This document shows, piece by piece, positions 22,260 through 29,415 of a DNA stretch of 64,000 nt. The DNA is taken from contig NZ_QWEG01000004.1 of the NCBI RefSeq assembly GCF_003515685.1, positions 248,001 to 312,000 of the forward strand, given 5' to 3'. A program made the translations under genes and the position numbers. This DNA is from Neobacillus notoginsengisoli. Lineage in GTDB: Bacteria; Bacillota; Bacilli; Bacillales; Cytobacillaceae. The notes under the pieces were generated by a model. It saw only the letters and a program-made list of their open reading frames with translations. It searched no databases and was not told the DNA's origin. Within the stretch, counting starts at the first letter, position 1. Each line of letters opens with the position of its first letter.

Positions 22260-23090
22260 TTATTTTCCGATGAATTCCTGGGTCCAGTAGTTGCCTTGGG
22301 CGATGTGGCCGACTCCGATGTGGGTGAAGTTCGGGTTAAGGATGTTTTGGCGGTGTCCTTCGCTGTTCATCCAGGCTGTGACAACTTCTTGTGGAGTGCG
22401 CTGCCCCATTGCGATGTTTTCACCTGCATAGGAGTAAGTGATGCCGAATTTTTTCATCATGTCAAATGGTGAACCATAGGTCGGGCTGTTGTGATCGAAA
22501 TAGCCGTTCGCGGACATGTCACGAGATTTTTCACGTGCCATCTTGCTGAGAGCTGTATCTATTTTTAGTGCAGGAAGTCCTGCTTTTGCCCGTTCCTGGT
22601 TTGTCAGGCTGACGACTTGCTGTTCGTAGGCGCTCAGTGTGCTTGCTGGTTGCTCAGCTGTTGGTTTTTTGGCTGGTGCTGGCTGCGGTTTAACCGGAGC
22701 AGGAGCCTTTGCCGGTGCAGCAGGTTTTGCTGGCTGTTGTACTTTTGCCGGAGCTGGCTCAGCTTTCTTTGGAGCAGGTGCCTTTTCCGGAGCTTTTTCA
22801 GCTGGCGCGTTTTCCGGAGCCTTTGGAGCAGCTGCGTTTTGCTTTGCCGGCGTATTTTCAGGCTTGGCTGAAACAGTCAGCTTGAAGTAATCTTGCAATC
22901 CCAACCGTTGGAGAGTTTCTTCTATAAATCTATTAAACTCATTAATATTGACATTCTGGCTGTGGTATACGTAAACTTTTTCCTGGACGGCCGGATTAGT
23001 TGATGCCGCTTCTGTTTTTTCAGGCATTTGGGCGGACATCCACAGTGCTGAAGCCACTGCAAAAGAAAGAATAACCTTATTCTTTTTCAT
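22260..23090 (-). CDS. Secreted CAP-domain protein (YkwD-like)
   Basis: A 276-residue exported protein. The signal peptide is residues 1-28 (MKKNKVILSFAVASALW, cleavage likely after TEA). A short domain with the YHSQNVNINEFNRF segment follows, then a 90-residue linker of Pro/Ala/Lys repeats that probably spans the cell wall, and a C-terminal CAP (SCP/PR-1) domain at about 150-276. The domain keeps LTNQERAKAGL, FDHNSPTYGS, AGENIAMG, and GHRQNILNPNFTHIGVG. CAP proteins bind lipids or calcium; in Bacilli several are spore or wall associated. AGGAGG lies 7 bases before the ATG. Confidence 0.88.
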   Translation of the reverse strand: MKKNKVILSFAVASALWMSAQMPEKTEAASTNPAVQEKVYVYHSQNVNINEFNRFIEETLQRLGLQDYFKLTVSAKPENTPAKQNAAAPKAPENAPAEKAPEKAPAPKKAEPAPAKVQQPAKPAAPAKAPAPVKPQPAPAKKPTAEQPASTLSAYEQQVVSLTNQERAKAGLPALKIDTALSKMAREKSRDMSANGYFDHNSPTYGSPFDMMKKFGITYSYAGENIAMGQRTPQEVVTAWMNSEGHRQNILNPNFTHIGVGHIAQGNYWTQEFIGK

Positions 23091-23341
23091 AATGTTCCTC
23101 CTGTTGATAAGATTTGTTGCAGGTAGGTCATTTGTCCTACTGCACGATTATCGTAACACGCGTTTTTTGTCATAATTTTGGATAATTGTGTTATTGCGCG
23201 GGAGACAAAGATGTGGTGGATATTCAGGTAGGGGATAAACGCTGATATGAAAGGGTTTTTGGAAGAAAGGAGTTTTCGAAAGGAAATAACTTTTTTTCAC
23301 AAAGTCTAGTACAATTGGCAAAAACTGCTTTGATAAACGGG

Positions 23342-23634
23342 TTGACAGCTGAATAAAATGCCTGCTTATATTACAGTTTCTTTATAGGAATGTAACAAAC
23401 TATTGGATTGTCAGAATTCTTGGAAGGTCCGGCTGTCTGAACGCCAGAAGAATGGTAGCATCCCGAGGCAATGTAAAAGAATTATAGCGGTGGAACAGAC
23501 AGACATTGGCTTCTATGCCAGCATCCATAACATCTAATGGAAGCATTGGAACCGTCCCCTGCTTCATTATTGTTTAAAAGTCCGCGTTTATAGTGTAAAC
23601 TTTAGATAGTAGGTTTTCGAGGAGGAATATGTAG
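23342..23634 (+). promoter_or_regulatory. Putative promoter and long leader of the cidA-lrgB genes
   Basis: TTGACA at 23342-23347 and TTATAT at 23366-23371 are 18 bp apart. If used, the transcript would have a leader of about 255 nt before the cidA start. The leader contains several short inverted repeats and the truncated palindrome at 23539-23567 but no ORF. I recognised no known riboswitch. The rest of the 23091-23341 gap shows nothing I can name. Confidence 0.4.
23539..23567. repeat. Partial dispersed palindrome (copy 12, right arm only)
   Basis: GGAAGCATTGGAACCGTCCCCTGCTTCAT is split here by description: only the right arm (GGAACCGTCCCC) and TGCTTCA end of the unit are present, with no left arm nearby. 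Confidence 0.75.
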
Positions 23635-24030
23635 TTGTTGTCTTTAAAACAATTTGTGGTTTTTTTGGCCCAATTACTTTGTATTTGGGCTATTTATATG
23701 GTTTCGGTTTATATAACCGACTTTTATCATTTGACGATTCCGGCGAGCGTGCTTGGGATGGTCATTTTATTTTTCCTGCTGGCAAGCGGAATTGTGAAGG
23801 TACGCTCGATCGAGATGGCAGGCGCCTTTTTAAACAAGCATTTGGGCTTCTTTTTTGTCCCAATCGCGGTGGGACTGATGGATTTTGGCGGGTTAATTAA
23901 AACAAGCGGGCTTCAGATTTTCATTATGATCGCCGGCAGCACCATAGTGGGGCTGCTGTTGACTGGAAGCCTGACACAGCTTTTGGCAAAAGGGGAACGG
24001 AAACAGCATGAGCGGCATAACTCTTTTTAG
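23635..24030 (+). CDS. CidA/LrgA family holin-like membrane protein
   Basis: A 131-residue protein with four hydrophobic segments, about 8-26, 33-53, 64-83 and 90-112. The family motifs IPASVLGMVILFFLL and FFFVPIAVGLMDFG are clear. CidA/LrgA proteins form membrane pores that, with the LrgB partner, affect murein hydrolase activity and pyruvate or acetate overflow. It starts at TTG 23635 after GAGGAGGA. It overlaps lrgB by 23 bp. CidA and LrgA cannot be separated by sequence alone; no LytSR or CidR regulator gene is adjacent. Confidence 0.88.
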   Translation: MLSLKQFVVFLAQLLCIWAIYMVSVYITDFYHLTIPASVLGMVILFFLLASGIVKVRSIEMAGAFLNKHLGFFFVPIAVGLMDFGGLIKTSGLQIFIMIAGSTIVGLLLTGSLTQLLAKGERKQHERHNSF

Positions 24031-24691
24031 TATTATTTTGACAATAGCGGCGTATATTGGGGCAGTCCATCTTGCCAGGAAAATCAGCACGCCATTAACG
24101 ACACCAGTCCTGGTTGCAACGATCGTCATCATTTTCATTCTCTCATCAATGAAAATTGATTACAGCCAATACACGCCTGCAAAAGAATGGATGACGTTTT
24201 TATTAGGGCCGGCAACTGTTGCGCTCGCATTGCCCTTGTACAAAACAAGAAAAATCCTTATGGAAAAATTTAAATCAGCCGTGCTAGGCTTGAGCATCGG
24301 CACAATCACAACGATTATTACAGCAGTGGGTCTGTCAAAAGCATTGGGGCTTTCAGAAAAAATGCAGGCGGCGTCCGCTGTTAAAGCAGTTACGTCTCCA
24401 GTCGCAATTGAAGCGGTATTGCTAATTGGGGGCAGCCCGGCAACCGCTGTCGCATTTGTAATGGGAGCCGGAATCCTCGGGGCCGTATTCGGGCCAATCA
24501 TCCTAACAGTAATGAAAATCTCAGACCCATTCGCGCGCGGACTTGGAATAGGCACCGTTGCCCATGGCATCGGGACAAGCCAAATCATGAAAGAAGGCTC
24601 GCTGCAAGGAGCAGCTTCAAGCGCCGCAATGGGAATCGCCGCAATCATCACCTCACTCATCCTACCGTGGATCTATCCTTTATTTAACTGA
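24008..24691 (+). CDS. lrgB: LrgB/CidB family membrane protein
   Basis: A 227-residue polytopic protein. Family landmarks: LLGPATVALALPLYK, the VKAVTSPVAIEAVLLIGG segment and the C-terminal ISDPFARGLGIGTVAHGIGT, followed by GAASSAAMGIAAII. It works with the CidA/LrgA partner in the inner membrane; the pair is implicated in pyruvate uptake and control of autolysis. AAAAGGGGAACGG precedes the ATG, which lies inside the end of the upstream gene, so translation is coupled. A dispersed palindrome follows 7 bp after the stop. Confidence 0.9.
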   Translation: MSGITLFSIILTIAAYIGAVHLARKISTPLTTPVLVATIVIIFILSSMKIDYSQYTPAKEWMTFLLGPATVALALPLYKTRKILMEKFKSAVLGLSIGTITTIITAVGLSKALGLSEKMQAASAVKAVTSPVAIEAVLLIGGSPATAVAFVMGAGILGAVFGPIILTVMKISDPFARGLGIGTVAHGIGTSQIMKEGSLQGAASSAAMGIAAIITSLILPWIYPLFN

Positions 24692-24697
24692 ACATCA

Positions 24698-24767
24698 TGA
24701 AGCAGGGGACGGTTCCGCTGCTTCATTCGACTCCCGAATGAAGCGCTGGAACCGTCCCCTGCTTCAT
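24698..24767. repeat. Dispersed palindrome, copy 13
   Basis: A full copy with apex TTCGACTCCCGAA, directly after the lrgB stop. It is a plausible terminator for that pair, although no T-run follows. Confidence 0.9.
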
Positions 24768-24860
24768 CGAAACCGTCTGGGATGCGGGTTACCGTCTAAA
24801 GGTGTAGTATAGAAGTCGATACTGAATGGGATACGTACGATAGGAAGGACTGACAAGTAA

Positions 24861-25505
24861 TTGAATACAAATACGCATGTTTTTTCTAAAGGGGAGGAGA
24901 TTGCCAATGCCATCATCCATGGAATTGGCGCCCTCTTAAGTATTGCTGCATTAACAATTTTAATCATTTTTTCGGTTATGTTTGGAACGGTATGGCATGT
25001 AGTCAGTTTTACGATATTTGGCGTGACGATGGTTCTGTTGTATACCTCATCCACCCTCCTTCATAGCTTCCCGCCTGGAAAAGCGAAGGATGTCTTTGAA
25101 GTGCTTGACCACTCCTCCATTTACTTTTTCATCGCTGGGACGTATACTCCGTTTCTGTTCCTGACGGTGAAAGGGAGCCTAGGCTGGACATTATTCGGCA
25201 TTGTTTGGGGGCTTGCGATTGCCGGTACCGTGTTTAAATCGTTCTTTGTCAAAAAATTCGTCGGACCGTCAACGATACTATATGTGGTCATGGGCTGGCT
25301 GATTGTCTTTGCCTGGAAACCACTGGCCGCCAATTTAACGACTGAAGGGATTGTGTACCTTGTGGTTGGCGGCTTGCTCTATACAGTGGGGTCGATTTTT
25401 TATGTGTGGCGTGGTTTTCGCTATCATCACGCAATATGGCATGTGTTTGTGCTTGCGGCCAGTGTGATGCACTTTCTTGCAGTCCTGACATTATTGCCAA
25501 AATAA
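24861..25505 (+). CDS. Hemolysin III / PAQR family membrane protein
   Basis: A 214-residue protein with seven hydrophobic segments. The PAQR/HlyIII motifs are present: KGEEIANAIIHGIGALLSIA near residue 10, the LLHSFPPGKAKDVFEVLDHS segment near 70-88 with the conserved Ser, His and Asp, and the C-terminal FRYHHAIWHVFVLAASVMHF with metal-binding His residues. PAQR proteins are predicted zinc-dependent membrane hydrolases related to adiponectin receptors; the Bacillus homolog is YplQ. The start is a TTG with AGGAAGGA somewhat far upstream (about 13 bases). It appears monocistronic. Confidence 0.88.
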   Translation: MNTNTHVFSKGEEIANAIIHGIGALLSIAALTILIIFSVMFGTVWHVVSFTIFGVTMVLLYTSSTLLHSFPPGKAKDVFEVLDHSSIYFFIAGTYTPFLFLTVKGSLGWTLFGIVWGLAIAGTVFKSFFVKKFVGPSTILYVVMGWLIVFAWKPLAANLTTEGIVYLVVGGLLYTVGSIFYVWRGFRYHHAIWHVFVLAASVMHFLAVLTLLPK

Positions 25506-25522
25506 AAAAAAGTTAAGTTTCC

Positions 25523-26566
25523 TCAGTTTGACCTCTCCGGCAGCCAGTCTGCAAGAAATCCAGGTAATCCTATTCCTTTGACTGCCAGTGTGGTGTGTCC
25601 GCCTGTTACGAGTTTGTATGTTTTATCTTTACTTGAAACGAGATGGATAAAATCTCTGCTTAAGTTCTCCGGTACGAGGCGGTCCTGGCTCCCAGCGACA
25701 ATGAGGAGATTTGCTTTTATATTCGCCGGGTCTGCTTTTCTGCCTCGGATGGTAAGTGTCCGCTTCATAAATTTATTATTTTTGCCAAGGTCATTCAGCA
25801 GCTGTTTAAGAGCGGCACCTGGGAAGGGGATATGCCCGTTTGCCCAATTGTTAAAGCGGCGCCATCTGTCGACATAGTCTTTGTCATAACTTTTATTCAA
25901 TAAAGACAGGTAATGGCTGAAATAAACGGGTGCACTGACAGCGCGCATCCCGATTTTCATGAAGGATGCCGGAACAGTACCATACGCGTCAAGAACCTCG
26001 TCCAGACTCAAATCGCCTTTTTTCATTGCGTTGGTCCATTTGTCAAAAAGAGGAGGATTAGAAAAGTTTAGCGGTGCAACACATAGGATTAAATTTCGGA
26101 TCGGTTCCTTCGCGATAGAGGCATACATGGCGGCTAATGTACCGCCAAGACAATAACCGATTATCGTCAGTTCCCTCGCTTTTGAATGATGCAAAGCCCT
26201 CCGGACGGCTCGTTGAAGATAGTCAACAAGGTAATGGTCAATTGTAAGATGTTTGTCTTCGTAACCCGGAACACCAAAATCCATTAAATAAACATCATAT
26301 CCATTCGTTACAAAAGATTCGATCATACTCGAACCAGGTGCCAGATCAAGGACAAAAGCTTTATTTACAAGTGAATAAACGAGAAAAAGGGGAGCCTTGT
26401 ACTTTTTTTTCCGTGCAGGGTAATACCAAAGTGTCGCTTTGTTCTTTTTCCAAACCGCCACTCTTGGCGTCGGCCCAGTTTCAGGATCGGGGGAAGCCCA
26501 AATGCCCATGAATCCTTTCCATCGCTGAAGTTCCTTTTCACCGTCAAACATAGGCTGCTCCTTCAC
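25523..26566 (-). CDS. phaC: Class IV polyhydroxyalkanoate synthase catalytic subunit
   Basis: A 347-residue alpha/beta hydrolase that polymerises hydroxyacyl-CoA into polyester storage granules. The lipase-like box is GYCLGGT with nucleophile Cys139; Asp295 in GSQDRLVP and His324 in GGHTT complete the triad. Length and pairing with phaR identify the class IV enzyme of Bacillus. The GTG at 26566 overlaps the phaR stop (GTGA), with GGAGG upstream; ATG 26551 (residue 6), after AAGGAG, is an alternative. Usual neighbours phaP, phaQ and phaB are not found here. Confidence 0.92.
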   Translation of the reverse strand: MKEQPMFDGEKELQRWKGFMGIWASPDPETGPTPRVAVWKKNKATLWYYPARKKKYKAPLFLVYSLVNKAFVLDLAPGSSMIESFVTNGYDVYLMDFGVPGYEDKHLTIDHYLVDYLQRAVRRALHHSKARELTIIGYCLGGTLAAMYASIAKEPIRNLILCVAPLNFSNPPLFDKWTNAMKKGDLSLDEVLDAYGTVPASFMKIGMRAVSAPVYFSHYLSLLNKSYDKDYVDRWRRFNNWANGHIPFPGAALKQLLNDLGKNNKFMKRTLTIRGRKADPANIKANLLIVAGSQDRLVPENLSRDFIHLVSSKDKTYKLVTGGHTTLAVKGIGLPGFLADWLPERSN

Positions 26567-27081
26567 TTTTCATTCCTCCACCGGTGGTTTTTTACTTGAG
26601 ACGTATGGCCAGTACCAACCTTGTCTGTAACTGGAGATTCCCCGCGGTCGATTAAACCAGCATCGAATAAATCTTTAGACAGTTTACGGAGTGCTTCCTT
26701 CCTTTTGGCACGAGTATCATGAACCTTTTGAAAAGAGGAAGCAGAACGTGGATTTCTCGGTAACTGTTTTTCCAGTTTTTCAGTCAAGCGAATCATTTGG
26801 TCATTCAACTGATCAACTTTTTCCTCCGTTTGGAGAACAAGCTTGGCTACATTTGCGACATCCTTTTTGGTTGGAGTATTCAATTGGGTGGAAAGAACTT
26901 CATGATAACGATGAAGCTTATTAATTAACCTCGCATGTGCGTTTGTGAAAATCGCCGCCGCCTCTGCAACTTCTTCTCTGTTCCAATGGTCATGGATGGA
27001 TTGATTAAGCTGATTTTCTAGCTGGAAACCTGCCTTTCTCAATACTTCGTACATATTTGGCATTGCGTGTTTTTTTGACAT
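26563..27081 (-). CDS. phaR: Polyhydroxyalkanoate synthase regulatory subunit
   Basis: A 172-residue, charged, mostly helical protein. It has an N-terminal LRKAGFQLENQLNQSIHDHW, a central coiled-coil stretch LQTEEKVDQLNDQMIRLTEK and a disordered basic tail. PhaR is required with PhaC for class IV synthase activity. Identification rests on its position immediately before phaC, size and composition. The ATG at 27081 is better spaced from AAGGAAGAAGG than the one six bases earlier. Confidence 0.85.
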   Translation of the reverse strand: MSKKHAMPNMYEVLRKAGFQLENQLNQSIHDHWNREEVAEAAAIFTNAHARLINKLHRYHEVLSTQLNTPTKKDVANVAKLVLQTEEKVDQLNDQMIRLTEKLEKQLPRNPRSASSFQKVHDTRAKRKEALRKLSKDLFDAGLIDRGESPVTDKVGTGHTSQVKNHRWRNEK

Positions 27082-27301
27082 GTTCATCCTTCTTCCTTTC
27101 TACCATTATGATCCTTGTCATTTGGAGTTCATAATAGTATAAACAAGCCTCTTTCCCTTTGTGCAAAAATTGGTCATCACGCCTGCGCCTTTTTGTTTAT
27201 ACATTGCCTTTTTTGCAAAATTAAGGCATGTACCGCTTCAGAATCATCCATCATGCATAACGTATGGAGGACTGAAAAAAGAGGACAAGGAGGGGGGTAA
27301 G

Positions 27302-27544
27302 ATGACAGAAGAAGAAATGGAAGACATATTCTCCGTGTACGGCCACTATTCCTTATCTAAGAAACTCAAATACCCGCTACACATCTCCGGAGCACTAGAT
27401 GATGTAGAAACAACCGTATTGGAGTCATTCTTTTCCTGGTACAGCTTCGACGAGGACAAGCCACTGTACTTTGACAACTTCCTCTACCACTTCACAATCT
27501 TCAAAATGATTAAAGAACGAAACATATTGCCGGAGATTTACTAA
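27302..27544 (+). CDS. Small acidic hypothetical protein
   Basis: Not recognised. An 80-residue acidic protein starting MTEEEMEDIFSVYGHYSLSK, rich in aromatic residues in the second half (FFSWYSFDEDKPLYF). No membrane segment. ACAAGGAGGGGGG lies 5-6 bases before the ATG, a very strong site, so translation of this short frame is credible; the longer upstream in-frame extension has no ribosome site. A palindrome copy follows. Confidence 0.6.
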   Translation: MTEEEMEDIFSVYGHYSLSKKLKYPLHISGALDDVETTVLESFFSWYSFDEDKPLYFDNFLYHFTIFKMIKERNILPEIY

Positions 27545-27551
27545 GGCAGGG

Positions 27552-27620
27552 TGAGGCAGGGGACGGTTCCGCTGCTTCATTCGAGTCTCGAATGAAGCGC
27601 TGGAACCGTCCCCCTGCTTC
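27552..27620. repeat. Dispersed palindrome, copy 14
   Basis: A full copy with the perfectly symmetric apex TTCGAGTCTCGAA, between convergent genes: 7 bp after the acidic-protein stop and adjoining the catalase stop. Confidence 0.9.
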
Positions 27621-28511
27621 TTAGATATTGCTCATGAGCCGTTTGAGGATTCGTTCGTAGTCGTCGCGGTCGATGCCAGGGGCGAATTGTTCTGGTTTTT
27701 CTTCAAAGTCGGGAACCGGGGCTCCTTCCGGCATGCCGTCTATGACACGGAGGGGTTCGCCTGTTTCGGGGTTCGGGCCTTTCCAGATTCGGTCGATGTC
27801 CCGGTATTCCGGCTCGCCCCATGTATAGAGGACATTGTACAGCCCTTGTTCCATGAATTTTTTCGCATAGTCGAATTTATTATTATCAAGGCTTGGTACG
27901 GGGAGCATTTTGCCTACTTCTACCCCAGTCGCAACTTCAAGGGCTTTCGCATAGGCGATGATATGGGTGCCGCCGCGGACGAGCAGGTAGCCAATCATTT
28001 CCCTGGCCACAGGGTTGGTTGTCATTTCATACACGCGCATTTTATGTGTCCGGGCGCCGATTTCAAGCAAGTAATTATGGAGGAGATCGGCAACCAAGTT
28101 CCCGCTGTTGGTGACGAACTCTCCGTTCCACGGCCGCCCCATCCCATCTCCAGGATATGCTGCTTGGGCGGTCGTCGTAAAGTGGAGGGAGTAACGGGCA
28201 TCCTTTCCGTTCATCAGAGGCGCCAGGTCCGGATCAGCCATAAACGTATTACCGAACGAAAGCAGGTTAATCGCATTGGCAACTAGCTCAACGTGGCCGA
28301 ACTCTTCGGCTGTAATACTCGCGATAAGATCATAGAAGGGCTTATACTTCTTTTTCCCGCGGAAGTTAAAGGATTGAAACATATAATTGTTCAAGGTCGA
28401 CATTTCGCCGAATTTTCCGCCCATCAGTTCCTGGACTGCGGCTGCTGCATTCGGGTCCCCGTGTTCAGGCCTTGGCAGCTCGATTGCAATCCTGTTGACG
28501 CGTTTCATCAT
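27621..28511 (-). CDS. Manganese catalase
   Basis: A 296-residue non-haem catalase that dismutates hydrogen peroxide at a di-manganese centre. Visible family motifs: IELPRPEHGDPNAAAAVQEL then GGKFGEMSTLNNY with the first Glu ligands, ITAEEFGHVELVANAINLL with Glu and His ligands, and GARTHKMRVYEM and RGGTHIIAYAKAL in the second half of the four-helix bundle. Related enzymes (CotJC, YdbD) occur in spores. The start MMKRVNRIAIELP at 28511/28508 fits the family; GGGGGTGG lies upstream. The open frame continues further upstream without support. Confidence 0.92.
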   Translation of the reverse strand: MMKRVNRIAIELPRPEHGDPNAAAAVQELMGGKFGEMSTLNNYMFQSFNFRGKKKYKPFYDLIASITAEEFGHVELVANAINLLSFGNTFMADPDLAPLMNGKDARYSLHFTTTAQAAYPGDGMGRPWNGEFVTNSGNLVADLLHNYLLEIGARTHKMRVYEMTTNPVAREMIGYLLVRGGTHIIAYAKALEVATGVEVGKMLPVPSLDNNKFDYAKKFMEQGLYNVLYTWGEPEYRDIDRIWKGPNPETGEPLRVIDGMPEGAPVPDFEEKPEQFAPGIDRDDYERILKRLMSNI

Positions 28512-28560
28512 ATGGGCCACCCCCAAAAAAGATATTTTAAAACTGGATGTATCCAATCAG

Positions 28561-28590
28561 TGAGGCAGCGGAACCGTCCCCGTGCCTCAC
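28561..28590. repeat. Short derivative of the dispersed palindrome (copy 15)
   Basis: TGAGGCAGCGG is joined to AACCGTCCCCGTGCCTCA. The centre and left arm are deleted, as in the 5892-5930 copy, and both end triplets (TGA/TCA) are kept. Confidence 0.75.
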
Positions 28591-28811
28591 TCCATCACTA
28601 AGTCCGGATTTGGGACTACCCAGATGATTTGTGCTGTTCGAATGAAGAAGGTATTCCTGCCCAGCTCCACGACAATGTGATCGGGCTGCACGCTCGCAAG
28701 CCTTCCTCTTACTGAACCTCTTGCTGTTTGAACTGCGATATTGGAACCGACAATTCCGGAAAGAGCCTGAAAGACATAAGGGTCACTGATTTTCCATTCA
28801 ATATTGTCCAC
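28587..28811 (-). CDS. Small LSm-like protein (DUF2642/YuzF type)
   Basis: A 74-residue protein. The core SNIAVQTARGSVRGRLASVQ then PDHIVVELGRNTFFIRTAQI forms the five-strand pattern of the short Bacillus DUF2642 family, which looks like an LSm barrel. Members often have a variable N-terminal tail and are associated with sporulating bacilli; the function is not established. It starts at GTG 28811 after GGGAGGGA. The end overlaps a short palindrome derivative by a few bases. Confidence 0.7.
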   Translation of the reverse strand: MDNIEWKISDPYVFQALSGIVGSNIAVQTARGSVRGRLASVQPDHIVVELGRNTFFIRTAQIIWVVPNPDLVME

Positions 28812-29051
28812 TTTTATCCCTCCCGCACACTTTTCTAAGGAAGTATATGTTCGATGAAGGTAGTTTATATTTATATCTAGGAAAAAGTAGGTGGAGTAGT
28901 GTCTTTCCTTCTAATGGTGAAGCAGAATGCTATAGTAATATAATTAAATAAATGGATACGCTTACAGAAACAATAATCTTTTGCTGAATATCACTCGTGT
29001 AACTTTTAAACTTTATAAGGGTTAAAATTTATAAAAATAGAATTCAATGTT

Positions 29052-29095
29052 TGTTCAATATTTCACAAACTATTATTCCGGGAGACTGTTATAAT
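29052..29095 (+). promoter_or_regulatory. Extended -10 promoter with Rex-like operator
   Basis: TGTTATAAT (29087-29095) is an extended -10 element. Upstream, TTGTTCAATATTTCACAA (29052-29069) resembles the Rex operator TTGTGAA-N4-TTCACAA with two mismatches in the left half and a perfect right half. It covers the -35 area, a good position for repression. The 28812-29051 part of this gap shows nothing else I can support. Confidence 0.6.
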
Positions 29096-29126
29096 AAAAG
29101 TGTAATAAGAAAAAGGAGGGATTCAC

Positions 29127-29354
29127 ATGTTAGTATGCGAATGGAGAGACTTCAGCACTGATGCCGAAACGTATACGCTTGAAGCCTTTGAAGAAGCTGT
29201 AGGCGATGAGTTTGAGGCAATGATGTTTAAAGATGATAAAGAATTTCCTGCCTTTATTTGGACTGTGAATTACGTGATTCTTGTAAAGAGAAGTGCAAGG
29301 ATGTATACAGACGTTTCTTTTGAAAAAATCCCGAGGAATCCCGTTTGCGGATAA
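29127..29354 (+). CDS. Small hypothetical protein upstream of adhE
   Basis: Not recognised. A 75-residue acidic protein (MLVCEWRDFSTDAETYTLEA) with a single hydrophobic strand (AFIWTVNYVILVKRSARMY) that is more beta-strand than transmembrane. AAAAAGGAGGG precedes the ATG. It lies between two Rex-like boxes and 61 bp before adhE, so it may be expressed under oxygen limitation with or beside adhE. Confidence 0.6.
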   Translation: MLVCEWRDFSTDAETYTLEAFEEAVGDEFEAMMFKDDKEFPAFIWTVNYVILVKRSARMYTDVSFEKIPRNPVCG

Positions 29355-29377
29355 ATGATATTTTTTTTATAAGTATA

Positions 29378-29393
29378 TGTGAAATTATTCACA
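29378..29393 (+). promoter_or_regulatory. Rex-type operator before adhE
   Basis: TGTGAAATTATTCACA is a perfect 6-4-6 palindrome matching the core Rex box. It lies 22 bp before the adhE start, inside the leader or promoter. Rex, a redox sensor that binds NADH, commonly represses fermentation genes such as adhE. Confidence 0.75.
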
Positions 29394-29415
29394 ATCTTTA
29401 ATAGGAGGGCTTTAG

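Noticed and set aside
22617-22890. Plus-strand ORFs rich in Cys/Leu or Ala/Gly over the CAP-protein gene
   Set aside because: They are shadows of the Pro/Ala/Lys-rich linker on the other strand and have no ribosome site.
23400-23560. Known riboswitch in the cidA leader
   Set aside because: Short inverted repeats exist, but no T-box, SAM, c-di-AMP or other consensus I know could be recognised.
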